A stretch of 7,728 nt of DNA from CAISIP01 sp046594635. GTDB lineage: Bacteria > Pseudomonadota > Gammaproteobacteria > Burkholderiales > Burkholderiaceae_C. The notes below the pieces were generated by a model. It ran no database searches. It was not told the origin of the DNA and worked only from the letters and a program-made list of their open reading frames with translations. The stretch covers positions 1 to 7,728 of the forward strand of contig JBKJRR010000302.1 of NCBI GenBank assembly GCA_046594635.1, written 5' to 3'. The stretch's first letter is position 1, and each line of letters starts with the position of its first letter. Below, in pieces: positions 1 to 7,702 of the stretch. The position numbers and the translations under genes are program-made.

Positions 1-1962
1 CACGCCGCTGTCGGCTTCCTTGATCTGAAGGAAGCGCATATCGAAGGCTGCGTTGTGCGCGACCAGAATCGTGTCGTGGCCATAGGCATGAAAGGCGCGC
101 AGTACATCCGCGATGCCAGGCTGGCCACGTACCATGGCGCTGGTGATGCCGTGGATGCGCGTGGAGGCGCTCGGCACCGGACGGTGCGGGTCGATCAGTT
201 GCTCGAAACCCTCGTGATGCAACAACTTGCCGTTGACGATGCGGGTCGCGCCGATCTGGATGATCTCGTCCCCGTGGGATGGGTCCAGTCCCGTGGTCTC
301 GGTGTCAAAGACGGTGTAGGTCAACTCGTCCAGGCGACGGTCCTGCAAGGCGCGCGCCATGTCGGATGCCTGAAACAGGTCGAAGTCATAGAACGCCGGG
401 CGGCTTGTGATCGGTGCTGCCGACCCGCCGGCCTGCTGCGCGGTCGCGTTCTGCGCTTCGACCTCGCCGGCATCCGCGCCGGCCAGAGGCAGCAAAAAGC
501 GAAACAGCGCTTCGTGCCGGGACCTTTCACGTTCGAACCAGAACGCACCACCGTGACGATCGACCACGTCGCGCACCGTCAGTGGCGTGGATGCGTCGCC
601 GACGCGGATGGAATCCAGCTCCCAGGCCATCACGGTCTCGGTGCTCATCACGGTACCGTGCCAGACCAGATCGAGATGGGCATGGTGACCCGAACGCGCC
701 AAGCGCAGCGTGGCCTGGGTTATGTCGAACTCCTGCGCCAGCCGCGAGGCCAGGTAGACTAGTGCCTGCATCAGCGAGAAGCTGTCCACACGCAACCACA
801 GCGCCGCATCGACCGGACCCTGTGTCACCTGCATGGCCGGCAATTTGCCCATGCGCCGGCTGATGGCGGACATCAGGTCAGCGCCGCGCATGTCTTCCAT
901 CGGCCAGCGCGTTTTCAGCCCTGTTGACGCCTGTTGCGCCAGCGTCTGCACTTTTTCGCTCAATGCCGCGGCCTCCTCACGCACCACGGCCAGGAAGCGG
1001 GTGCGCATCTCGGGTTCCAGGTCCGGAAAATCAAGCATGTCGAGCGCGGTCTGCAGATTGGCCAAGGCGCTGCGGCTGCCTTCGGTCATGGCATGCAACA
1101 ACTGGTCGCGCAGCGACTGTTGCTCGAAGTCGCGCGTCAGGTTGTCCAGCAGCAATACGAAACCGCTGAGCAGCGACGGCCTGCCGGCAGCTTGATCGGT
1201 CTCGGCCGACGATTCGTCCGGCTGGTCCAGCACCGCGGCGACCTGCACGCGCAGCAGTTGGCCGTTGCGCGTGGTGGTAACGAATTGCGCGGAGGCGTTC
1301 GCTGCGCCGCGCTCGACGCGCCGGCGAATCGTGTCCAGTGCATGGCCCACCAGGGATGCGTCGAACACCGCATGGATCGAGCGCCCCAGCCCGATGACAC
1401 CGGCGCCGTCCGCCAGCGCCGTGGTGTCGGACAAGGCCTGGTATTGCAGCCGCGCGCGGTTGTTGTACAGCAGGATGCGGCCGTCGAGGTTGCACACCAC
1501 CACGCTTTGCTGCAGCTCGGCCATCAGGGCTGCGAGTCGGCGGCGTTCGCGCTCGATCTCCTGGCTGGCCAGCTTCACCTGTTGCCCGACGTCGTCCTGC
1601 AGTCGGTCACGTTCGGCCGCCAGGCTGTTGATGGCACGCGCCAGCGCACGCACTTCGAAGCTGCCCTGGCTCTCGATTTCCTGGCGCGTCTGCCCGCTGG
1701 CCAGGATCCGGGTCTGCTCTTCGATGCGCGCCAGCGACTGGACATGGTCACGGAACAGGCTTTGCGCCCACAAGGCCAGTGCCGCGCTGGCGATCAGCCA
1801 GGACGTCAAGGCCACTGCCAGCAAAGGGGTCTGCGCCGATACGACCGTGGCACGCTGCGTCTCCGTCAAGCCGAGCCAGGCCATCAGTGCAAACATCAGT
1901 CCGCCCAGCCCCAGCAGCATGCCGGGTGCGAGCCAGACGATGATGCGCCGCCCCAGGCTCAC
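1..1962 (-). CDS. Membrane PAS / pseudo-histidine-kinase / DnaQ-type 3'-5' exonuclease fusion (partial)
   Basis: The gene starts with GTG at 1962 and runs off the window; 654 codons are visible with no stop. Parts in order: two membrane helices about 6-32 and 43-67; HAMP-like segment about 72-125; charged coiled coil about 115-152; PAS-like domain about 150-275 (VVVCNLDGRILLYNN near its start); DHp-like helices about 276-345; ATPase-like fold about 360-494; Ala/Gly-rich linker about 495-530; DEDD exonuclease from about 547. The exonuclease shows ExoI FDTETTGLDP (D553, E555), GDEIIQIGATR, a HGIT motif and ExoII AHNAAFDMRFL (D641). ExoIII lies outside, so DEDDh versus DEDDy cannot be told. The kinase-like part lacks catalytic residues: E294 replaces the phospho-acceptor His, Y403 and R407 replace the N-box Asn, and no G1 or G2 glycines are visible. 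Family members remove 3' nucleotides from DNA or RNA. It is probably anchored in the inner membrane with its domains in the cytoplasm. It may be annotated elsewhere as DNA polymerase III epsilon, but the architecture does not fit a replisome proofreader. Confidence 0.93.
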   Translation of the reverse strand, partial: MSLGRRIIVWLAPGMLLGLGGLMFALMAWLGLTETQRATVVSAQTPLLAVALTSWLIASAALALWAQSLFRDHVQSLARIEEQTRILASGQTRQEIESQGSFEVRALARAINSLAAERDRLQDDVGQQVKLASQEIERERRRLAALMAELQQSVVVCNLDGRILLYNNRARLQYQALSDTTALADGAGVIGLGRSIHAVFDASLVGHALDTIRRRVERGAANASAQFVTTTRNGQLLRVQVAAVLDQPDESSAETDQAAGRPSLLSGFVLLLDNLTRDFEQQSLRDQLLHAMTEGSRSALANLQTALDMLDFPDLEPEMRTRFLAVVREEAAALSEKVQTLAQQASTGLKTRWPMEDMRGADLMSAISRRMGKLPAMQVTQGPVDAALWLRVDSFSLMQALVYLASRLAQEFDITQATLRLARSGHHAHLDLVWHGTVMSTETVMAWELDSIRVGDASTPLTVRDVVDRHGGAFWFERERSRHEALFRFLLPLAGADAGEVEAQNATAQQAGGSAAPITSRPAFYDFDLFQASDMARALQDRRLDELTYTVFDTETTGLDPSHGDEIIQIGATRIVNGKLLHHEGFEQLIDPHRPVPSASTRIHGITSAMVRGQPGIADVLRAFHAYGHDTILVAHNAAFDMRFLQIKEADSGV

Positions 1963-1968
1963 GGGTTT

Positions 1969-1973
1969 ACCTC
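1969..1973 (-). promoter_or_regulatory. Shine-Dalgarno GAGGT for the exonuclease fusion gene
   Basis: GAGGT lies 6 nt before the GTG at 1962 and fixes that codon as the start. No ATG or GTG was found in this frame between the receiver stop codon and this site. The 61-bp gap from 1963 to 2023 shows no clear promoter or terminator. Confidence 0.6.
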
Positions 1974-2023
1974 GCCCTGCGGGCTGCGGTGCGAGCTTGC
2001 TTGGGAACGGCCCGGCGCAGCGC

Positions 2024-2398
2024 TCACTGCCGCTCGTCCAGCAGTGTGCGCACCTGTGTCACCAGGTCGCGGGTGGAAAATGGTTTGGTCACGTAGGCGT
2101 TGGCGCCCAGTGCCAGGCCCTTGGCCACGTCGGTCTCGCGTCCTTTGGCAGTCAGCATGACGATGACGACGCTGCGCAGCCGGTCGACGGCGCGCACATG
2201 CTGGCAAACCTCGAACCCGGTCTTGCCCGGCATCATCACGTCCAGCAGCACCAGGTCGGGTGGGTCGCGTTCGATGGCCTCGATCGCCTGCGGGCCGTCG
2301 CGTGCGACGCTGACTTCGAAGCCTTCGCGCTGCATCAGGTATTCGAGCGAAATCACGATATTGGGTTCGTCGTCGACGATCAGGATCTTGTGCGCCAT
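2024..2398 (-). CDS. Stand-alone receiver-domain response regulator (CheY-like)
   Basis: This 124-aa protein is a single receiver domain with no output domain. It shows the acidic pair D9-D10 (ILIVDDEPN), phospho-acceptor D53 (LVLLDVMMPGKTGFE), T83 (VMLTAKGRE) and K105 (YVTKPFSTRDL), so it should be phosphorylatable. The ATG at 2398 lies 18 nt after the stop of the symporter-kinase gene. Its Shine-Dalgarno site is poor, so coupling to that gene is possible. The operon position makes the upstream kinase its most likely phosphodonor. CrbS and CbrA relatives normally work with DNA-binding regulators (LuxR or NtrC type), so a lone receiver is different: its output must be protein-protein contact or onward phosphotransfer. 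The next gene encodes a kinase-like membrane protein with an exonuclease domain, a candidate partner by inference only. Confidence 0.95.
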   Translation of the reverse strand: MAHKILIVDDEPNIVISLEYLMQREGFEVSVARDGPQAIEAIERDPPDLVLLDVMMPGKTGFEVCQHVRAVDRLRSVVIVMLTAKGRETDVAKGLALGANAYVTKPFSTRDLVTQVRTLLDERQ

Positions 2399-2416
2399 GG
2401 TGGGTACCGGTTCGTA

Positions 2417-5185
2417 TCAGGATGGAGTGTGCGCTGTGGCTGCGCCGGCCCTGTCATGGGCATCTGCAACCATCGTATTCCAGGGCAGTTCAAATACCAG
2501 GCGGGCGCCGCGGCCATAGGTCGGGTCGATCCAGATCCGACCGCCGAAATGCTCGACGATCTGCCGGCTGATCGGCAGTCCCAGCCCGGTGCCCTGTGCT
2601 CGATAGCCGCCGTCCTGGTTTTGGTGGAATTTCTCGAAGATCATGCCGTGCTGGGCTTTGGGCACCCCCGGACCGTTGTCCTGGATCGCAACCTGGACCC
2701 CTGTGTCGCTGGTGCGCAATGTGATGTCGACCTGACCCCCGGTGTCTGGTACGAACTTGGCAGCGTTGGACAACAGGTTCAGCACCACCTGCGTCAGGCG
2801 ATCGGGGTCGGCGCGCAGTATCACGGCCTGCGGCGGCAGCGACAGGTGCACCCGGGCGCCCCGTTCCTGGAAGCCCGCCTCCGTGGTTTGTACCGACTGC
2901 TCCAGCAATTGCCCCAGATTGACGTCGGTGTTGTGCCATTGCGCGTGGCCCGATTCGATCTTGGCCATATCCAGCACCTGGTTCACGAGGCGGCTCAGGC
3001 GTTCGGTTTCGGTCACGATGATCTGCACAAACTGCTGGCGTTGCGGCACCGGCATGTCCGGTTCGTCGGCCATCAGTTCGGCCAATGCGCGGATCGACGT
3101 CAACGGAGTGCGCAGTTCGTGGGTGACGGAGGACATGAAGTCGTCCTTGAGCCGGTCCAGGCTTTGCAGCTGGGCGTTGGCGGCCCGCAGTTCCGCGGTA
3201 GCGCGCTCCAGTGACGCCGATTTTTCTTCCAGCTCGATCGAATGGGCACGCAGGCGCGTGGCCTCGTCCAGGATCTGCAGCACGTCGTCCAGAACCAGGG
3301 CGTCCTCGTCGGCGACCGAGGCCACCATCACCCGTGCCGAGGCGCTGCCTATCGCACCGGCCAGCGCGATCTCGACCTGACGCACCAGTTGGGCATCGGG
3401 CTCGATCTGCTCGACCCGTGCCACGCCCAGACGCCTTGCCTGTTCTTCGAACATGCGCTGCGCGCGGGCGTGCCCGATGAAACGGGTACTCAGTGTCTGC
3501 AGGTCCTGCACCCGCGCGCGTCCGCGCCAGAACACCGGTTCGCTGCTGCGATTGCGCTGAAACGCCTCGACGAACAGCAGCGCCTGGCTGGTCTCGGCTG
3601 GCGTCGGTCCGCGCCACAACGACAACACTACATAGGCCGTCAGATTGGCGCCCAGACTCCAGAACAGCGCATGGGTCAGGTTGTCCATACCCGACAAACC
3701 GAGCAGCTGTTCGGGCTTGAGCCAGCCGATACCCCAGGGACCGTATTCGAGGAAACTGGTCGGCAACCAGCCGGACTTGGCGATCGACGGCAGCATCAGG
3801 GTGTAGGTCCACAAGGCGAATCCGATCAGCAGACCGGCCATGGCGCCCACCCGGTTGCCACCGCGCCAGTACATGCCGCCGAACAATGCCGGTGCGAACT
3901 GGGCCACTGCGGCAAAGCTGATCAGGCCGATGCTCACCAGTGCATAGGCCTCGCCGGCCCAATGAAAATAGCTGTAGCCCAGCAGCATGATCCCGAAGAT
4001 GGCGGCGCGCCGGATGCCAAGCAATACGCGCGTGAGGTCGCCCTTGGCGCGTGCGCCGAAGCGTCGGGTGCGCAGCAGCAGCGGCATCACCAGGTCGTTG
4101 CATACCATGGTCGATACCGCGATTGACTCCACGATGACCATGCCGGTAGCCGCCGATAGGCCGCCGATGAAGGCGAGCAGCGCCAGCGCGTGTTGCCCGC
4201 TGGCCAGCGGCAGCGACAACACGAAGGCTTCCGGGTCCATCGTGCCCGTGCCGAACAACAGCAGGCCGCCGAGCGCCACCGGTAGCACGAAGATGTTGAT
4301 CAGCAACAGGTAGGCTGGAAAAACCCAGGCGGCGCGGCGCAGATGGCGCTCGTTGACGTTCTCCACCACCATGATCTGGAACTGGCGTGGCAGCAGCACC
4401 ACCGACAACATGGCCAGCAGCGTGAGCGAGAACCATTGCCCGTAGTCGAACGGTTTGGCATTGCCAAGCAAGGCCGCCAGTTCGGGCACGGCGCGCGCGC
4501 GCGCAAAGATGTCGCCCATGCCGTCAAAAAGTCCGTAGGTGACAAACAGCCCGACCGCGAGAAAGGCCAGCAACTTGACGATGGACTCGAACGCGATCGC
4601 TGCGACCATGCCTTCGTGGCGCTCGCAGGCGTCCAGTCGCCGCGTACCGAACATCACCGTAAACGCTGCCAGTGCCAGTGCGAAATACAAGGTGTTGTCG
4701 TTCCACCAGTTCTCCTGAGTCGGCATGGCCTGGCCCAGTGGTGTGGTCATCACGGCATAACCGACCGACACCGCCTTGAGCTGCAAGGCGATGTAAGGCA
4801 CGATGCCCACGACTGTGATCAGCGTGACCAGGCCGGCCAGTGTCGGGCTCTTGCCATAGCGGCTGCCAATGAAATCGGCGATCGAGGTGATGCGGTAACT
4901 CTTGGCAATCCGCAGCATCTTGCGCACCACCAGCCAGGCCAGCACCATGGCCAGCGTCGGACCCAGGTAAATGGGCAGGAACCAGATGCCGGCGCTGGCC
5001 GCGCGCCCGACGCTGCCAAAGTAAGTCCACGCCGTGCAATACACCGCCATCGACAGGGCATAAACCCATGCGTTGTCGATGACCGAGCGGCCCTGGGCGC
5101 CGCGCCAGTTGCCAAAACTGGCCACGGCGAACAGCAGTAGAAGGTAGGCAAACGAGGCACCGACGACCAGCGGGGCGGACAACAT
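2417..5185 (-). CDS. Sodium/solute-symporter-domain sensor histidine kinase (CbrA/CrbS-like)
   Basis: This 922-aa membrane protein fuses an SSS (SLC5) transporter domain to a histidine kinase. Residues 1 to about 525 hold about 13 hydrophobic helices with conserved stretches such as YCTAWTYFGSVGRA (50-63) and FLPIYLGPTLAM (69-80). Residues about 550-645 resemble the STAC domain that joins SLC5 modules to kinases (DLQTLSTRFIGHARAQRMFE). A coiled coil about 640-680 leads straight into the DHp domain, with H689 in the H-box (VTHELRTPL). The ATPase domain has N803/N807, G1 D836-G840, F850/F853 and G2 GTGLGLP (865-871), all intact. Unlike CbrA there is no evident PAS domain, and there is no C-terminal receiver domain. 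Known relatives are CbrA (carbon/nitrogen balance, histidine uptake) and CrbS (acetate switch), so the input is likely a small organic nutrient, but the ligand is unknown. The ATG at 5185 is preceded by AGGTA at short spacing. The lone receiver 18 nt downstream is the probable phosphate acceptor. Confidence 0.95.
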   Translation of the reverse strand: MLSAPLVVGASFAYLLLLFAVASFGNWRGAQGRSVIDNAWVYALSMAVYCTAWTYFGSVGRAASAGIWFLPIYLGPTLAMVLAWLVVRKMLRIAKSYRITSIADFIGSRYGKSPTLAGLVTLITVVGIVPYIALQLKAVSVGYAVMTTPLGQAMPTQENWWNDNTLYFALALAAFTVMFGTRRLDACERHEGMVAAIAFESIVKLLAFLAVGLFVTYGLFDGMGDIFARARAVPELAALLGNAKPFDYGQWFSLTLLAMLSVVLLPRQFQIMVVENVNERHLRRAAWVFPAYLLLINIFVLPVALGGLLLFGTGTMDPEAFVLSLPLASGQHALALLAFIGGLSAATGMVIVESIAVSTMVCNDLVMPLLLRTRRFGARAKGDLTRVLLGIRRAAIFGIMLLGYSYFHWAGEAYALVSIGLISFAAVAQFAPALFGGMYWRGGNRVGAMAGLLIGFALWTYTLMLPSIAKSGWLPTSFLEYGPWGIGWLKPEQLLGLSGMDNLTHALFWSLGANLTAYVVLSLWRGPTPAETSQALLFVEAFQRNRSSEPVFWRGRARVQDLQTLSTRFIGHARAQRMFEEQARRLGVARVEQIEPDAQLVRQVEIALAGAIGSASARVMVASVADEDALVLDDVLQILDEATRLRAHSIELEEKSASLERATAELRAANAQLQSLDRLKDDFMSSVTHELRTPLTSIRALAELMADEPDMPVPQRQQFVQIIVTETERLSRLVNQVLDMAKIESGHAQWHNTDVNLGQLLEQSVQTTEAGFQERGARVHLSLPPQAVILRADPDRLTQVVLNLLSNAAKFVPDTGGQVDITLRTSDTGVQVAIQDNGPGVPKAQHGMIFEKFHQNQDGGYRAQGTGLGLPISRQIVEHFGGRIWIDPTYGRGARLVFELPWNTMVADAHDRAGAATAHTPS
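4491..4504. repeat. (GC)7 dinucleotide run inside the symporter-kinase gene
   Basis: Fourteen bases of perfect alternating GC encode the ARARA stretch (residues about 228-232) in a loop of the transporter domain. Such runs can slip during replication or form Z-DNA. In this GC-rich genome it may simply reflect composition. Confidence 0.8.
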
Positions 5186-5195
5186 GTTTTACCTG

Positions 5196-5393
5196 CTAGT
5201 CGCCGGCGTGTTCGAGCAGCCAGGCCATGCTGGCGATCAGTACGGCCCACAACAGGAACAGGGCGGTGGGAAACAGTGGCAGGCCGAAAACGCTGGCCTG
5301 CGGGTCCCACAGGGCCAGCAAGGGATAGTTCAGCGCCATCATGCCAGCGAAAAAAAGTGCCAGCAGGCGTTGCAGACCGCGTGTTCTGAGCAT
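5196..5393 (-). CDS. Small two-helix membrane protein upstream of the symporter-kinase
   Basis: This 65-aa protein has a short basic N-terminus (MLRTRGLQR), a hydrophobic helix about 8-28, a loop with WDPQASVFGLP, and a second hydrophobic helix about 40-61, ending in a short charged tail. The positive-inside rule suggests both ends are cytoplasmic. It resembles the small DUF3311-like proteins found beside SSS-family transporters. In Pseudomonas, a small gene called cbrX precedes and is coupled to cbrA, so a comparable role in expression or assembly of the downstream sensor is plausible; this rests on position and size, not on alignment. Its TAG stop lies 10 nt before the next ATG, and the weak Shine-Dalgarno site of the next gene sits in that gap, so translational coupling is likely. 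The alternative TTG start at 5417 would add 8 residues. It is probably real given the strong ribosome-binding site and membrane pattern; its function is unknown. Confidence 0.8.
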   Translation of the reverse strand: MLRTRGLQRLLALFFAGMMALNYPLLALWDPQASVFGLPLFPTALFLLWAVLIASMAWLLEHAGD

Positions 5394-5404
5394 GGCGCTG
5401 GGGT

Positions 5405-5411
5405 CTCCTTT
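5405..5411 (-). promoter_or_regulatory. Shine-Dalgarno AAAGGAG for the small membrane protein
   Basis: A strong AAAGGAG lies 11 nt before the ATG at 5393. A TTG at 5417 in the same frame would put this site inside the coding sequence, so the ATG at 5393 is the better start. The spacing is slightly long. Confidence 0.6.
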
Positions 5412-5473
5412 GCACAAGTAAGGGTTCGGGTCCGGTTGGCGCAGTGCCTGACCGATACGCGAGTGTGCGCCTG

Positions 5474-5504
5474 GCCAGCCCGTAACACCACCTTACGGCC
5501 TGGC
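5474..5504 (-). repeat. Imperfect inverted repeat (hairpin) between the two operons
   Basis: The arms at 5474-5485 and 5493-5504 pair over 12 bp with one mismatch around a 7-nt loop (GGTGGTG in the minus-strand RNA). It starts 14 bp after the kinase stop codon (5518-5520) and lies about 80 bp before the next start codon. There is no T run on either side, so it is not a canonical intrinsic terminator. It could be an atypical terminator or attenuator, an RNA 3'-end stabiliser, or an operator-like palindrome for the second operon. I saw no convincing sigma-70 or sigma-54 promoter in 5394-5517. Confidence 0.5.
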
Positions 5505-5517
5505 ACTTACCTCCGGC

Positions 5518-6977
5518 TTACCCCTGTGCCACCGGCTCAGACCCCTCGCCTGAGGTGTCAAAGCGTACGACGAAACGCGAGCCTGGTGGATCATGGCGCG
5601 GCTCGGCATCTTCGACAAACACGCTGGCGCGATGCAACTGGGCGATCTCGAGCACGATGGGCAGGCCCAGACCGGAACCGTCAACGCCGCTGCCCAGCAC
5701 CCGGTAGAACGGCTTGAAGATCATTTCGCGTTCGGCCGGCGCGATGCCCGGCCCGGAGTCCTCGACCTGCAGCATCAGCACCTTGCCGAACGGGTCTGCC
5801 AGAACCCGTGCCGTGACGACGCCCGGATGCGCGGCGTCGGAGGGTGTGTAGTGGATCGCGTTGTTCAGAAGATTGCGGATCATCTCTGACAGCAGGGTCG
5901 GGTTGCCATCTAGGGCAACGCCCTTGGCACCGGGCTCTGCGCCTTCGTAACCCAGGTCGATGGCCTTTTCGATCGCGCGTGGCAGGCAGTCGTGCACTGC
6001 CTCGATGGTGAGTGTGGCCAGGTCGCACGGTGCGCGCGACATCGCCGTGTTGCTGCCCTCGGCGCGTGCCAGCGCCAGCAACTGGTTCACGGTATGGGTG
6101 GCGCGCACGCTGGCGTTACCGATCTGACGCAGCGTTTGTTTGAGCTCGTCGGCGCTCATGCCCTCGCGCTGGGCCAGGTCGGCCTGCATGCGCAAGCCCG
6201 CCAGCGGTGTCTTGAGCTGATGCGCAGCGTCCGCCAGGAATCGCTTCTGGTGCTCGATCGAGCGCTTGAGCCGTTGCAGCAAGTCATTGACCGACGACAC
6301 CAGCGGCGCGACCTCCTGCGGCACCGAGCTATCGTCCAGCGGGCTCAGGTCATCGGGTTTGCGCGCGCGAATGCGTTCCTCGAGTTGGTTCAGCGGCTTG
6401 ATCGCATAGGCCAGACCCAGCCACACCAGCAGCACCGCCAGCGGCAGGATGATGAACTGCTGCAGCATCACGCCCTTGACGATCTCGGTGGCCAACATGG
6501 CGCGTTTGTCCAGCGGTTCTGCCACCTGCACCAGCACCGGCTTGGCGAGCGGCAGGTCGACGGCCAGCCATTTGTAGGCCACCCGGATGTCATCGCCCAA
6601 ATAACGGTCGTCGCGGATGCGCACCTCGCTGAAGAACGGGCTTTCGTCGTCGGGTGGTCCCGGCAGGTTGCGCTCGCCGCTGAGCAGTTCCCCCTGTGCG
6701 CCCTTGATCTGGTAGTACACGGCATCGGATTCGGCCGCGCGCAGCAACTTGTAGGCAGGCAGGGGCAGGATGAATTCGAGTCGCTGATCGCGTACCTTGA
6801 CCAGCGCTGCCAGTTCGCCAACGTTGTATGCGAGCGCCTGGTCGAATGGCTTGCCAGCGGCACTCTGGGCCACGAACCAGGTCAGGACCAGACTGATGGG
6901 CCACAGCAACAGCAGTGGCGTCAGCATCCAGTCCAGGATTTCTCCGAACAGCGAGCGCTGTTCGCGCTGGAACAGTT

Positions 6978-6981
<4 letters not shown>
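5518..6981 (-). CDS. TctE-like membrane sensor histidine kinase (2CSK_N type)
   Basis: This 487-aa inner-membrane histidine kinase is the likely partner of the regulator upstream. I chose the GTG at 6981 because its first bases overlap the TGA of the regulator (GTGA, 6978-6981). The frame is open further upstream, to an ATG at 7155, but that stretch is Arg/Pro-rich and lies inside the regulator gene. Order of parts: membrane helix about 16-38; periplasmic region about 39-170 resembling the 2CSK_N sensor domain; membrane helix about 171-194; HAMP-like segment about 193-245; DHp domain with H254 in the H-box (AAHQLKTPL); catalytic ATPase domain with N-box Asn 370 and 374, G1 box D408-G412, F-box F422/F425 and G2 box GSGLGLP at 435-441. 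All catalytic motifs are intact. There is no good Shine-Dalgarno site before the GTG, so expression probably depends on coupling to the regulator. TctE-type kinases often respond to carboxylates, but the ligand here is unknown. Confidence 0.95.
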
Positions 6982-7691
<710 letters not shown>

Positions 7692-7697
7692 GTCTGT

Positions 7698-7702
7698 CTC
7701 CT
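7698..7702 (-). promoter_or_regulatory. Shine-Dalgarno AGGAG for the response regulator
   Basis: AGGAG on the minus strand lies 6 nt before the ATG at 7691, which is an optimal placement and supports this start. Only 37 bp upstream of the start are inside the window, so the promoter cannot be assessed. Confidence 0.75.

Noticed and set aside
1..324. Replicative DNA polymerase III epsilon subunit (dnaQ)
   Set aside because: The exonuclease domain is the C-terminal part of a large membrane sensor-like protein. A replisome epsilon subunit is a small soluble protein with the exonuclease at its N-terminus.
55..762. Plus-strand open frame of 235 codons at the window start
   Set aside because: It is antisense to the exonuclease and pseudokinase region, whose minus-strand frame carries clear DnaQ motifs.
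1971..1995. Short CTCGC/GCGAG pairing that could hide the Shine-Dalgarno site of the exonuclease gene
   Set aside because: Only 5 bp pair around a 15-nt loop, which is expected by chance in such GC-rich DNA.
934..2160. Plus-strand open frame of 408 codons
   Set aside because: It is antisense to the exonuclease fusion gene and the receiver gene. Its Gln/His/Arg-rich composition is typical of an antisense shadow, and it has no motif.
1265..3214. Long plus-strand open frame of 649 codons
   Set aside because: It runs antisense across the exonuclease, receiver and symporter-kinase genes. Its translation is rich in Arg, Ser, Ala and Gln with no recognisable domain. Long antisense frames are common in GC-rich coding DNA.
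2490..4436. Minus-strand open frame of 648 codons in another frame of the symporter-kinase gene
   Set aside because: The overlapping frame at 2417-5185 has complete transporter and kinase domains, while this one is Arg/Gly/Ala-rich without motifs.
5430..5445. TTGGC...GC sequence resembling a sigma-54 promoter on the plus strand
   Set aside because: The spacing between the GG and GC elements does not fit the consensus, and it points away from every gene in the window.
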